Positions 29,200 to 42,878 of a stretch of 64,000 bases of DNA are shown here, piece after piece. Source of the DNA: Nymphaea colorata (Eukaryota > Streptophyta > Magnoliopsida > Nymphaeales > Nymphaeaceae). Each line of letters begins with the position of its first letter. The first letter of the stretch is position 1. Where the stretch lies: the NCBI RefSeq assembly GCF_008831285.2, contig NC_045148.1, forward strand, positions 6,639,001-6,703,000, written 5' to 3'. A program made the position numbers and the translations under genes. Below the pieces are notes generated by a model, which saw only the letters and a program-made list of their open reading frames with translations, was not told the origin of the DNA and ran no database searches.

Positions 29200-30520
29200 A
29201 GCTGTAGTGGTGGGAGTGTAATATATTTAATTTATTTAAAGGATGGTAGGAAATTACGGTTTTGTCCTCAAGACGAAATTTCGTCCTCGCGCATGTAATT
29301 AGCTCGCATGTGAGAACGGAATCTTCTGTTCCTGCAAACTTTTCATGAGCCAGATGACAATTCTTTGTCAAATAAATAATAACTATAACCAATTATTGTT
29401 ATATATATATATATATATATATATGAGTTGAAATGCTCTGATTTTTGTTAGTCTTGTATGATCATGACCATCTAATGCATTGTATCCAGTAGCTTGAGGA
29501 CTTTTTCTATCCAAACCAAAAAAAAAATCACAAATCTTATATATATAACAATTAATCAAATTTATTGTATATATATAAGTAAAAAGTACTATTTTTATAT
29601 TAATGGCTATCAGAGAGCATTTGGTTGTTCCAGACGTTAAATTTGGGAATCTGATTTGACATGGAGTCCTTTTTAAAATATTAGGTTCTAGCAAAATGGT
29701 AGATACAAGAAAGAGTTGTTTGACTTGAAATTCATGGATTTGAAAATGCAAATTTTACAAATGCATTGTAGTTTCACATTTTTTTGGAAAAATTATTTTA
29801 TATATTAAATTTAAGAATATGAAACCATCTTAAATTACTTAGATTCAAAGTAATCAAAGGCCCCCAAAATATAACATCATCGCAAATCATCAAGGTTAAT
29901 AATGGCTACCTGAGTTCTCATATTTTAGACTATGAGAACTAGTTTGAAACTTTGATTTCTCGTATATATTTCTTCATAGTTCATACTTCATGGCTATTTT
30001 ATTACTCTTACGTTTATGCATGAATTAGTCAATCAGTTTCCCTGCAAAAACTCAGGGCGCATACGGAAACCTTTATTTAAACCTTTCCTCAATGAGGATT
30101 TGACCCAATTCATAATGGTTTCAGATCCAGACCTTACTTGGACATTGAACTTTGTCAACTTGGTTTCCAAGTCAACCTGATTTTTTTTTGCTAATGAAAG
30201 TCTTAATCCAACCGGCATAATTCTTGAAAACTTAAATACAATATGATTAGAACTGTGTACCAAATCGATCTAGTGGATAGAACTGTGCACCAAATCAATC
30301 TAGTAGATAACGAATTCGATCTTTATTTCTATACCGGACTTGACTAAACAAATGCAGCCGCCGGAGATAGGTGGGGGCTTCGTGGGGCATATGCCCACGA
30401 AGTTCATTTTATGAAAGTTTAAATTAGTGGTTGAATTTGAGTAGATTTAAGTCCAGTCATAAAATAAGCACGACGAGACTCGAGTGATGCCAGAGGGATA
30501 TTGAAAATTTGTTAACTATA
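29200..30520. other. Intergenic DNA upstream of SKS
   Basis: It has a (TA)n run at about 29400-29424 and a short fragment of the GGGGCATATGCCCACG dispersed repeat near 30357-30402. No gene seen. Confidence 0.5.
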
Positions 30521-30525
30521 TGCAT

Positions 30526-30911
30526 TGTAACAATCTGACCCACTCCTAGGCTCGGGCTCCTGGTTCGGTGAATCTCAACTCGCCTCCTACCATTTTCGAC
30601 TCCAACCCCCAAAAAACTAAGAACCAAGACAACTATTTTCAATACGGGACTAAATTTTTGGGGTTGCAATTCACTCCCCTTAAGACACACGCGTCCGCGC
30701 GTGTGGAACCCTAAGTTCGAGTGTTGAACGCGTTCTGATACCACGTAACAACCCGATCCACTCTTGGGCTGGTTCCACGGATCATAACCCGCCTCTTAGT
30801 ATTTTCAGCTTCAACTCCAAAAAGACTAAAAATCAGGACAATCATTTATGGTAATGACCCGCTTTATAAACTCTTGAAGATTTCTCACAATGACTAAATT
30901 TTTGGGACTGT
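30526..30911 (-). mobile_element. TRIM-like miniature LTR retrotransposon
   Basis: In minus-strand sense an LTR (about 30911-30744) ends TGTTACG and is followed at once by TGGTATCAGAAC (30743-30732), close to the primer-binding site for initiator tRNA-Met. After only about 70 bp comes a polypurine stretch AAGGGGAG (30681-30674). A second LTR follows, beginning TGAATTGC at 30673 and ending TTGTTACA at 30526. The LTRs share blocks such as the AAATTTAGTC region and a CCGAACCAGGAGCC-type block, but are diverged. There is no coding capacity. The outer edge of the first LTR is uncertain because a duplication adjoins it. Confidence 0.6.
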
Positions 30912-31104
30912 CCCATAAAAAGCTTTTTAACTTTGCCCTTGTCTCATGGGGTTTGGCAGGTTAATGGCTAGTAAGTAGCTGGTTACTAATTATAAACTTT
31001 TGAAGATTTCTCGCAATCTTCAATACTAGACTAATTTTTTTGGACTATCCCATAAAAAGCTTTTTAACTTTGCCCTCATAGGTCAATGGCTAGTAAGTAG
31101 CCGG
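30893..31104. repeat. Imperfect direct repeat adjoining the TRIM-like element
   Basis: The block CCCATAAAAAGCTTTTTAAC with GGCTAGTAAGTAGC occurs at about 30912-30980 and again at about 31046-31101, with about 130 bp offset and a few differences. Confidence 0.75.
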
Positions 31105-31109
31105 TGAGT

Positions 31110-31644
31110 TGCATGGACATCAATTTGTTGTTTGTAAATGAGTGGGAATAGCGACCTAAATTATGTCCATTGGTAGTCCCACACTAAGCATCCACGGTAA
31201 ACAAAGGAGCTCACCCTGAAACTTAACAAATATATGCATAAACTTTGAGAAATATTTTTAGACGGCCGCTTTCTGGAAAATTACATTTGTGGTGTGGGTT
31301 AAAAAAAGTTAGCTCTGTGACGACTTACAGTCGGTCAAACAAATATATAATTTCGTTCTGAGTCCTCCTTTCTCTTAATTATTTGACGTTGTGATACTTC
31401 TTTTTTTCTTTTACGTACGCCACCACCACGCTAGTTGTCACGTGAAACTTAATGCCACATTCATCAGGACTCATAATTCCTCAAGTATATTAAATGGCTA
31501 CCTACAAATTTTTTTACACAAGGACTTTTCAATTCATGAACTTGAAAGGTGATGTGAGTTCCTTCAAGAGGCACAGCTTGAGTTAGGGTTATATTAAAAA
31601 GCATGTTTTTGTAGTTAGATTTTAATGAGCATTCCCTTTGTTTT

Positions 31645-31675
<31 letters not shown>

Positions 31676-31751
31676 CAATCATCCATTTGCTTTAGATAAA
31701 CAATTCTAATTAAATGGTTAGATAACTTTAGATAACCACAATCATTATTCA

Positions 31752-31810
<59 letters not shown>

Positions 31811-32600
31811 GAAAAAGGTACCTACATCAGATAAAGCCTATAAAATTAAAATAAAGACGGGAAATACTTTTTTTCTTCTTTTGGACTTTTTCATTTGAAT
31901 CTTAAGGGGGACATGAAGCCAACATGAATTGGGGGGGTTCTTATCACATTGATACATAGTAAAGGACAGGACTTTTGGATTTTGGTAATCACTACTACTT
32001 CCTTTATTGTAGATCTGATTGAAGCCCCAAAAAGTAAAAGCCTTTCGTGCTGGAATCCTTCTCTATTACCATTGCCAGTTGTGGATCCCAAACAGGGAGA
32101 GAACCTTTAAGTTGAATTTGGGAGTTTTGGTTCTCAAATATAGTTAGGTGGCCAGTTATAAATATAGCATATGACATCTGAAGTAATATCAGATCATTAC
32201 AGTTGGATCTAACATGGTCTCATGAAAGATTACATCTAAAGTGGGCCCCTTGTATCGATCTTGCTTCACCATAAATAAGATCCATGGCATTTATGTGATC
32301 GTCCTCCATAATATGTTACATTGTTCTTATTATTGCATGTCATTAGCAATGTAAGCACCTCAAGTGACGCCACAAATATATTTAGAATGTAAACAAAAAC
32401 AGGGCAATTTTAAATGGGTCGTGTGGCAGCAAGAACATCGATAAGGTGTTTAAATATTAAAGACGGTGCATGAAACAATAGTTCTAGCATTATATAAACA
32501 TGCCCTGATATTTAGGGCAAATTTATTGGAGTATTCTTCCTACCAAACGACTTCAAAGGGATCTGATTGATTCAAATTTGTCAGAGGCATTTAAGGACTT
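31110..32600. other. Intergenic DNA, no gene seen
   Basis: It contains a T homopolymer of more than 20 bases at about 31640-31666 and a (TA)n run at about 31754-31804. Confidence 0.5.
31754..31804. repeat. (TA)n microsatellite
   Basis: About 25 uninterrupted TA units. Confidence 0.9.
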
Positions 32601-32602
32601 AT

Positions 32603-32799
32603 TGTAACAACTCGACCCACTTCTGGGCTCGGGCTCCTGGTTCGGTGGATCCCAAACTGCCTCGCCCCCTAGCAGTTTCGACTCTAGCCTCAAAAAGGCT
32701 AGGAACCAGGACAATCATCTCATTAATAGTCTCCCTTTATAAACCCTTAAAGATTTCTCACAATCTTTTGATACGAGACTAAACTAATGAGATGTTACA
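32603..32799 (-). mobile_element. Solo LTR of the TRIM-like family
   Basis: A 197-bp unit bounded by TGTAACA and TGTTACA. It shares the CTCGGGCTCCTGGTTCGGTG block and the GACTAAA end with the element at 30526. It carries a TATAAAGGG-like promoter word in minus sense. No primer-binding site follows the end, hence solo. No target duplication is evident. Confidence 0.6.
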
Positions 32800-33640
32800 C
32801 TCAACTCTGACAATAACACGATCATAGTGGCCATAGAAGTCGAACAAGGAACATATCTTCAATACACCAACTCACGTGCCTAGTTGTGCTACACATCATT
32901 TAGTGAGACAAAAAAATAAAAAATATATTTTTTAACTTTTTACTTTTTCCAAGCAGCTATTCATTCACTTGTTTCCTGTTTGTTTTCTTTTTTCTTTTTT
33001 TTTTCACGATTTCCTTTTACCCTAAGACTGAACAACTTGAGGAGGAAAAGTGACTAGAAAATCTTGCCGTAACCGTAGACAGAGTCCTTGTCCAATACAG
33101 GCTCAAAAGGTTCTGTAATAGTTCGAATTTGTGACAACCTAATTAAAGAACAAGCTAGCCTCGATGTGCGGTCACGTCCTTTGCAGTGATAAATGAGCAA
33201 AGTAAAAAAAAAATGAAAGAAAGTAGATCATGATTTCTCAAGGGTGCTTGATTTTAAGAGTGATCACACCTAATGTTGTTTGTCTGGTAATGAACAGCCT
33301 CTTTGGTGTAAAGGGAGGGTGCGCCCTATAAGGGTGAAGGAAAACCTGTGGCGCTCAGGACAGAGGAGATCTGACTTCATCTGTCTACCACACATGATGC
33401 TGGAGACTAATCAATATTCCCTCAGCGCCTTTCCCAAAAAACGCCAAAAAAAAAACTCAAATTTTAATAAGAATAATAAGAAAAAAAACTATTTTTAAAA
33501 ATGCCACCGACAATGGATTTAGTCTACCACTCGAGTTATTTTCCAGAAAAAGTGATAAATTTTAGTTATTTGTAGATAGCTTGCATCATTTTTGTTATAA
33601 CCTTTTACTCTTTTTGTGTGAGCCACTGTGAAAAGGAGGC
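32800..33640. other. Intergenic DNA, no gene seen
   Basis: AT-rich, with short homopolymer runs. Nothing recognised. Confidence 0.4.
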
Positions 33641-33646
33641 TTCAAG

Positions 33647-34143
33647 TAGGGTTGAACACCAACCGGAGTTGAGTCAACTCAAGCTCGGTTTGACTAATGA
33701 AACCTCAAGCTCGAGAATAGCTCGACGGAAGTAACTCGAGCTCGACTTGGCAGTTACGTGTTGAGCTCGAACTCGACTCGATTAAGGCTGGACAAACTCA
33801 TTTGAACAGGACTGATATTCGCCGTTACCTGTTGAGCTTGAGCTCAATTAAGGGTCGACAAATTCGTAAACTCGTTTGCATATAGCGACTTGATTAAGGC
33901 TCGACAAACTCGTAAACTCGTTTGAACATATCGACAAACTCGATTAAGGCTCGACAAACTTGACTAACGCTCGAGTTCGACTCGGCAATTATGGTGTTGA
34001 GCTCGAACTCAACTCGATTATTTAAATGAGTCGACTCGTGAATTCGAGCTCGAGTCTTTAAGCAAATGACTTGGTTTGAGCTCGTTCATGAGCTGAGCTT
34101 TAACAAGTCGAGTTCGAGTAGCTCGACTTGTTGTTGACTCCTA
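33647..34143. mobile_element. Second hAT-like MITE rich in GAGCTCGA
   Basis: The left end is TAGGGTTGAACACCAAC. The right end, read on the opposite strand, is TAGGAGTCAACAACAAG. The flanks CTTCAAG (33640-33646) and CTTAAAG (34144-34150) look like a mutated target duplication. The interior has the same self-complementary CTCGAG/GAGCTCGA words as the element at 9665, plus several GCTCGACAAACTCG repeats. Confidence 0.6.
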
Positions 34144-37100
34144 CTTAAAGGTCCCTCCATTCTTGTTGCCCTTATGTTGTGGGTTGCATTAAAACCTAGG
34201 TGGGATGTGATAAACCTGTCAACTTAAAGTGTTAAAGTGTTGTGATTCTACACCAACTACACAAATCCATCATTTTTCATTTACATTTTAAGAACATGAC
34301 ATCCAAAAGTTACAGTTAAAAAGGGTTGCTTGATATCGTTGATTTAATTTAGTCGTTTGATTGCCTTAATTTGGACAGATACGAGGGCTCAAACACATGG
34401 ATCCAAAATCCAAGGTATTTAAATCCAAACGATATTATAATTCTCAACCGATTATCCAAAAAAGAAGCTAAATTAGGCAGCTGCCAATAAATCGGCAGGT
34501 GGTTCTATGTAAATAACAACATTATCAACATTTTTACCAATATCTTCTAAGCAATTAGCCCTGCTCTTAAAGTTGATCGAACGGCTCAGCGAAACGGATC
34601 TTTCCTAACATTAATCAATCGTCGCCGTCCGATCTTCCCTCCCTGATTAGTTCTTAAAAGGGCGGGCATCATCTCTCTCTTGACTCTTCTTGTCGGCGGG
34701 CACGTGCCTAAGACGGAGCGAGGGGGGCGGGAAAATGGATTAATTGGATCGGACCCACCAAGATCCGGTCGATGACGTAGGAGACGCGGCAATTCCTGGT
34801 GCCAGATGCCAGATGAAGGGATGAGAGAGAGTGGACCCTCCTTTCTGGATCTTGGGATCCGTGTTAGGTGTCAGGGAGAACCACCAAGTAGAAAGGTTCC
34901 ACGTACCTTCGTTCTGGATCTGCTCGTACAGATCCGCTTTTTCTCTCTCTTGCTCTCTCTCTCTCCCGCCGACACAATCCAGCTGGCCTCGTGGGCAATG
35001 GACTTGGATCGGGTTTCGATCCATCAAATCAAACCCATCTCTTAGTTGGATCGGCAGTATCCAACAAATTGGAGCTCCATAATTATGTTTTATTTAAATG
35101 GTGGTGTTGTCTGAACATAGACAAGTATATGATTTAATATTAAATTATATAATGCACAATGCATGTTATAAAATCATATTCATTAATTGTGCAACGACTT
35201 GTCATGTGGGTATCTCCTTTCTTCATGTTGTGGGGTCATTGATACAAGACCCTCATTGTGAGGCAGGCAGGCTAGAAAAAAGGAGTCCAGGTTGAACGTA
35301 GTCGGATCAAATCCACGTACAACTATGACTTGGATCTTTAACTTGGATCATGTAGGATCCAGACACTGTTCACAAAAATTGGGGAGTTTAAAATGTGAAA
35401 CCATGAGTTTCGAATTGTCCTGGAATCCAGGTGAATGGGATCCGAATTAATTCTGCATAGAGCTGCATTGGTATTAGGTGACTATATCTCTACATGCTTC
35501 AACTTGCACGTAAAACCCACTCTCCTTATGGTAGAGGCGTACAAGCCCCTGCAAGTATAATGTTGGTCTACATTACGAATACCAAAGTCTTGCTTATATG
35601 AAAACTTTATACTAATGTTGTAATTCGTTTATACACTTTTCAAACTTCACAATAATCTTTTTTTAAGATTATGAAAACATAATGTTGTTGATATTAGGAA
35701 TTTTTACCCTAAAATGATGTCACTTCTTGTGGAATGCATGATTGAAGAATGCCATGTTGTAGTTCAGGAAACATATAGAAGTTCTTTTATTCAATAATGA
35801 AACTATGCACATAACCATACCATGTTCTTGGAAATGAAAGTATGGTATTCTTGAAACATGGATCTTAAAATCATGCACCTTAAAAATACAATAGCAATAT
35901 GCAGACCTATAATAATGTTGGAGGGAATGATGCCTTGACTTTTTCAAATTAAAGCTTCCATTAGAAAAGAGAAAAAAAAAAAGGCCTTGTGACAGCAAAG
36001 CCAAATACATGTGCATGACAGCTCTGAATTTTCTCCCCCTTATTGAAAATGCTAGGCATATACCAACAAGTAATTTAGTATATACCTGCCTTGGTCGGAA
36101 TTATCATCTGTAATTTTCAGTTCTTCCAAAAAAATTTAATTACTACAGTGATTTGACATTTTCAACCTTTGACTAAATTCTTTATAGTGTCTAAAGAGGC
36201 ATAGAGTAGCTAGTCGGGCGGGCCAACTGGTTTGATTTTACAAGGTCAATAGAGTAAGTGGGACAGGCAAGGGCCATGTCTAGGGTCAAGTTACTGATGT
36301 CGAGTTGGCTCTCATGCCGCTAGCTAGGCCCTGCTTGGTTCCCCGACACAAAGGAGGTTCCGTAGTGAGTCATTAGAGGGGGAAGGGCAATTGTGGAGCT
36401 AGAGAAATTGGCTAGAGGGGTACTTGTTTAAAATACTCAAATCTGGTAGTATATATATATAAGGATAAATGTTTAAGATTTTGAAAAATAAACAACTTTT
36501 AAGAAACTGGTGTGGTAACTGCTCACACCAGTCACCATGTGGCTACGCCACTTCGGGAGCGCGCAAGGGTCATGGCTCTTCCCTCAAAATTTGGACAAAC
36601 AAATTTACTATTTATTATCTTGATAAATTATAATTTGTCACTAGTAAACATTTTGAGAAATACTATTTTCCTTGTAAAAATTTTAAAAATACTCTTCGAC
36701 TTGTAATAAAAAACTTCTGGCTTCGCCCCTATGCACGGTGGAGCACGATACCAAGTTGAAGGTACATTGCCCACTCCATACTCGATGTGGCCCAGTATCT
36801 AAGGGCAGGAGGAAAGAGAAACTTTTGGCTTTCGCTCGAAGAATGGTGGGATATTCCTCTTGCAATGCACTATAGTGGACAGGTTTTGATTCAATAGTGC
36901 CCATAAAGCTGCAAGATGTATATGAGATCCAAAAGAGTAATGCTCTTGTTGGTTATTTAATGCGAAAAAGAAGTGGTGAACTTAGTGGACTTTTCTACGT
37001 TTTGGTGTAGGCTGAGTCCCCCAGCCGTGGGACCGAAGGGGGGGTGCGTCCGGCCCCAGTGCTGCATTAAATTAATAGGACAACTGGAAGCGGACACATT

Positions 37101-39323
37101 TGACACCACCCTGATGTCTAGCTATGAGAAAACAAGAATAAAGGAGGTGAGTAGGGCTGCACAAGGGGCCGATCAAGTATATATATATCCCCTCTATTAT
37201 TGACTGATTTGAGTTTGATATAAAGTTTGAAATTAACAAATGAAAAAGAGTTTTCAGTTTATTTTGGAGTTAGAAATTTCTGGTTTAAAGGGCACTACTA
37301 TTTAAAATTTCAAACTTCAAAGGACACTCGCTATGTATGTTATAAATATGTATGTTATAAAGGTAAAAAATAATAAAATATCAATATGAAAATAAAGCAA
37401 ATTTTAGGAGTTAGAAAGTGGGTCTCAAATTGACTGGGACCAAAGTTGGCAAAGCAAAATATTGATGTGATATTATTGTTATAAGTGTATCATATTATTC
37501 ACGTTAAGGGGTGTAGCATACTTGGTCAAGCAAGTGGTCATGATGAAAAGATGAATGTACAATTCTCATATGTACAATTTTTTAACTGTAGACAGTTATG
37601 ACACTTTAGTTGATGAGTGTTCCATATCCTACCTAAGATTACGACACTACTATTTCTACAAAATATTCAGGAGCTTTTATTTTTCATTGAAGGGAGAAAC
37701 CATGGGCTTTAACACTGATGATGAGAAGCTTTATACAATCCATGTAGGTTGAACAAGAGAAGATCACTCAACTAGGTAGGGCTGACGTGAGAAATGACAG
37801 CCATGATAATTAATTCTATGACTCCTTATCTGACAGCCATGGGATGAACCACTGCACCAACTGATCCTCCGCGTTTGGGTTTTATTGCCATGACAAGATG
37901 CATTCATTAAGGACATTTGTTTTCGGGTGTGCGGGAAAGAACCTTCCTGCAAGAATGAGAGGCTGAAATTTTAACTCTTTCCCCCTTGTTTTTAAGGTTT
38001 AGAGTTGGTTCGAGACTTCGGTTTATAGAACAACTGAAGTTTTTTAAAATTTACAAGTAATTTTTTTTTTCTAAATTTTGAGGTGGGGCCAAAGCCCATG
38101 CACTAGAATAAAGCAGTGACCATGGAGATTTGAAACTTAAACACTTTTTCATGAGCTGCCTTGCACTTGGTTGTGCTAATGCTCCTATGGGTCATTATGG
38201 ACACTTGATTGAGGCCCGCAATTGTGTACATTAAACTGCCATCATTTTACCAAGCTCATTTTTTTCAAGAAAAATAATATATATATATATATATATTTCA
38301 TTTTTATATTAAAAAGGGCCTATAGCACCCTTTTAAATTAACTCCATTCCACTTAGAAAGATGCTTCCTTCAAGCAACTCCAGTACAGTACACTAAAAGT
38401 AGTGGGGTGTGGAAAATTTTAGCTGAAACACACTAAAAATTCAAATTTTAGACATTTAAGAAACATTGATATATAAATGAAAAAGTAGTTATGAGGGGTT
38501 AATATATAATAAATATTTCATGTGTGGGTCTGTGTGAGCAATTGCCCACACAAGCCCACCTTTTCCTCCCAACTAGCTAAAGCACCACCATGTGAAGCAC
38601 ATCAGAGAGAGTCCCACAAGCCAGTACTCGAGCTCAGGCAAGTACTCGGCCCACAGCTCCTTCCACTTTCTGTCCATAATTGGTGTGGCGCCATTGATAA
38701 GGGTGGGCCACCTGCCTGCAATTCAGACGGTGGAGAAAGCTAATGGATCCAAGGGCGTACAGGTGCCTACGCATTTCAAGCCCCGGTGATTTTTATTTCC
38801 GGCGCCGTCAAAGTGAGAAGAGAAAAGAAAAAAAACCTGTTTAAAAGTAATGTCAGAAGGATGCGTGCATCGAGACAGCTGCATTAGAGTTGTCGATGTG
38901 ACAAAAGAACCAACAGAATTTACTACACTGTAGCTTTTTTATCTTTAAAATGGTGTGTTTTGATTGATCAGCATAGCAGCCAAGATTTTTAATTCATGTT
39001 AAAAACTATGAGTTTAAAGTCTAATGAAAAGTGGTTTGATCCTAAATTTGTGGCTTTGAGATTCTAGGTTACACAGTGGATCTTAAATTCATAGTGAAAC
39101 AAACACAACTTATGTGTATGAAGAACCACACCCGTGCGTGTATCACATTCGTATACAGACCAAGCCTGGTAGATCTACAGTCAGTTTAATTTTTTTGTGT
39201 AGGAGTGCCACTTAAACTTTGAATTATAAAGTAAAGACAGTGCCCCTTAACTAGAAACTTCTGACTTTATCACTAAACAGTCCAGAACAAATCCATTGAA
39301 AGACTGTAATTTTTGGTATATTA

Positions 39324-39325
<2 letters not shown>

Positions 39326-39413
<88 letters not shown>
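39326..39413. repeat. (TA)n microsatellite, about 44 units
   Basis: The longest pure TA run in the window, ending in CACACA. Confidence 0.95.
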
Positions 39414-39420
<7 letters not shown>

Positions 39421-39584
39421 AATGGGTTCAGTGTTGTCACCCGTAACGTCGATGAAAAGCTTATAATCTAACTAGAGTAAAAATAACACCAGCCTGATTC
39501 AACGGGAGCCAGAATTTCTTTTTTTTTTTTTTTTTTCATAGAGCGTTAAGCATAGTCAACAGTGACCCGGGTCTTATGGAACTG

Positions 39585-39698
39585 TCTTATATAACTTGAT
39601 CTGAATCCACCCAAGTTCAACCACTAATTAAAGCTTTCAAGTCTTATATAACTTGATCTGAATCCGCCCAAGTTCAACCGCTAATTAAAGCTTTCAAG
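39585..39698. repeat. Tandem duplication, 57-bp unit, two copies
   Basis: TCTTATATAACTTGATCTG starts at 39585 and 39642. The copies differ at two positions I can see (CCACCC/CCGCCC and ACCACT/ACCGCT). Confidence 0.9.
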
Positions 39699-40563
39699 AA
39701 TGAGCTCTACTATAAGGCGTATATGAAACCCCCTCCTGTGTGCGCCCTTGGCCTAACCTTAACCTATATATCTTCCACTTCCTTTTAATTTATTCTTTGG
39801 CTATAGTGGACCTGATGTTGTATATGTCTAAAATGCCCATTCAGTAAGCCAGCCGAATACTGGTGAAATGGCAAACCAAAAAAAAAAAAAAAAAACTTAA
39901 TTTGTTGAACAAAAAATAAGTAATTATATGAAAATTGATTAAGAAAGAAAAACTAGCATTTAAAATCCTTCGTACTTACTTCACAAAGCCCTTAATCTTG
40001 ATGACCCATTCGTAGTCATGCTAAGAATAGACGTCAAGACACCAGATCAGACTTGGGATTATGTCGGAACCATTAAGGGCGTAGTTATTGATGGAGTTAG
40101 GCTTGTTCCTACTTTGTCAGCTGTTATTTAGTCTTGAAAAAAAGTATAAAAAGGTGTCTAACTTTTTGAGTAAATAACAAATGACTGTTAATTTTTTTAA
40201 GTTATTTATAAATAGATGCTTAGCTTGTGAAAGAAATTTTCAAAGAGCCATCTAAAAAATGAAACTATATTGTTAACATAACAAATGACTGTTAACATAA
40301 CAAATGTTTTTTTGCCCTTAAAAAGTGTACTTTTCATCATTTTATATCAACAATTAATTTATTGATATGTTAAGAATTAATAATGGTTCATGGTACTTTC
40401 GGAGATTTTTAATTTTTAATCATCTAGCATTACCCAACACATCCACCCACACACACAAACTCTACCATATGATGGGACATTGCAAGATAGAATAAAAATT
40501 AAAAAGTTTACTGTTAAAAGCGTAGCAACTTTTTTTACCATTTTTTAACCATGCAGCAGATTT

Positions 40564-40567
<4 letters not shown>

Positions 40568-40625
<58 letters not shown>
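40568..40625. repeat. Composite (TC)n(TA)n microsatellite
   Basis: TC units pass directly into TA units, the same arrangement as in RPB7 intron 1. Confidence 0.9.
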
Positions 40626-40631
<6 letters not shown>

Positions 40632-41649
40632 AGGTTCATTTGAAAGCAGCGGTAGAAATTGGCTTCTAACACTTTTATCGGTTTGATAACAGATAATCTG
40701 TAAATGTTTCATCAATCTATTTTAAAAATTTATAAATTTTAAGTCAAATTCCTGAAACACTCACAAGCTGTTTTTACTACCAAACTTGTATTACCAAATG
40801 ACCCCAAATAGATCATTAACTAACTTTAAAGCAGCAGTTAAAAGATAGTTTCTAGGGTCATGAATGCGAGTTGGAGGTTTTACAGATACGATGAATGCCG
40901 TGCGAAAGAGTAGGTGTAGGCACCTGGGAATTGGAATAGTCCACTTCTAAGCTTAAAAAAGAAAGAAAGAAGAGATTAGAAAGCGCAGAGATTACGAACA
41001 ATGGGGCTTTCGGGCTCGAATGAGAACCAAGTGAGATGGAAGCTTCCATACTTTTAATCTTGAAGACCGCCGTTTCCGTCTGGAAGCAAATCCTCAAAAG
41101 CTTACGGTCAGCTAAAATTTCACTCAAATGTGTGGTTAAGGGGTTCGCAGAAACTCCCACTCAGGATAATCTTGCTCGTCGCGCCAACCATTGGCCCCAA
41201 CACTATTTATTTTACCTTCACTTGAGCCTGAAGCGTCTCATCATAAACATCAATAGATATCAGTAATGCATAGTCACATGCACTAAGTACCTGTTACGGC
41301 TTCTGATTCACAGGCATGAAATAATGCATCATTTTCTGTTTCCATTGTACGCCTAGGAAGGGCGACATGGGAGCATTCGACAGTTCCATCGTTTCATAAA
41401 TAACATGTATGAACACTTTCTTTGAAGCACAAGACAATGCCTTTTCAGGTATGATACAAAGACAAATGATCATTGAGACAAAAAATGAAACTATAAGCAT
41501 AGTGGGGAGAAAAATTGAAATATTCATGCCAAAAAATTCTGTAATGTAGGTGCACTAACTTTTTATTTTATTTTCTTTCTCTGTGTTTTACATCATGCGC
41601 CCCATGCGTAGGATATGAAGCAGAAACCTGAGAGTAATGACTTAAGGTT

Positions 41650-41944
41650 TCATAGGCCAACGGGACCATTTACACCTGTGCGCTGTCTTAAAATTTCGGT
41701 ACGTTTACTCCTCTCCATAGTCTCCACCAACCAATCTATCGCATCTTTGATCCCCATCCTGCAAAAAAGACTAAGCTGTTGTGAACTGAGCCGTCATTCA
41801 ACAATCAACAGCATCCTATCCATAAGTCTATTAATGCTGCAAATAATATTTTGTACACAATCTTTTAGTAGATGCCAGAACCAGAGAAACAGATGAATAA
41901 ATAGAAGATAGACCAAGGTTATACTGCATTATGCGCCCCCCCCC

Positions 41945-42017
<73 letters not shown>

Positions 42018-42832
42018 AGTGCAAAGTTTAAACCCTCTCGGACATTAAACAAAGAAAAAAAATCTATGGTAATTTACCCATCATAAGCAGAAACAGCTTC
42101 AAATAGGTAGGGTCTTTCATCCAACTCCTTTAAATCCAAATACCTTGCAAGTTCATCTGCTGATACAGCTCCATCAATGTCCTGCAATCCAGTTTAACAA
42201 AACAAATTACGATGAAAAACAACCAGGTGGCAAGTAAATTTTGAAGTCATTTAGCCTGTTTTTCTCTGTCAATACTTGTCAAGACATCCATGTAAATTTT
42301 GGAAGCATGTAAACTCTTTTTCTATTTTTTTTCTTTTTTTTTTTGGTCTCCGCCAAAGTCTTGTCAGGACTGCAAATGCTCGACAAATTAAATAGATGTG
42401 AATGCATAATCCATATACTGATCTATATTGCTTAATATTCCATCTGGATCTGGTAAGGATCTAACTAACCCAAAGAACGAGATTAAATAACCAATTAATG
42501 TTGGTAAGAATTACAGATAACTTATACGCTAAAGTGGGCAGAACAATATTAGCAGCTCTAAATCTAAAAATCAATTCAAACATGGTATTTTAAATTCATC
42601 AGTGACATTGCTTGGAAAGTACTTTCAACCAATCATAACCACTGCTGGCAATATCAGGACTCCCTCTTGGATTGGTTGATCACAATCCGGGTGAGCCAGG
42701 TTGGCATGGGTTTTTGGCTTGTATGTTAAAAACTTAAAAGTAAATGACAAATATATGATTTTCAATGTACAAGTTAAGAAAATAAATACACGTATATTGC
42801 TAGACGTAATAGTATACAGAAGTCTTTTACTG

Positions 42833-42878
<46 letters not shown>

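Larger units (their letters stand above)
34150..40850. other. Long intergenic stretch with repeats, no complete gene
   Basis: A GC-richer, promoter-like patch with CT tracts lies at about 34560-35050, with no recognisable gene attached. Repeat fragments with a GGCAATTGCCCACA-type core lie at about 38519-38556. A possible broken coding remnant on the minus strand at about 38575-38730 is given as a finding. Microsatellites are at 38278-38297, 39326-39413 and 40568-40625. No gene can be supported. Confidence 0.5.

Noticed and set aside
40858-41266. Opposing frames just downstream of ARFRP1
   Set aside because: No recognisable domain on either strand. Probably 3' flank and chance open frames.
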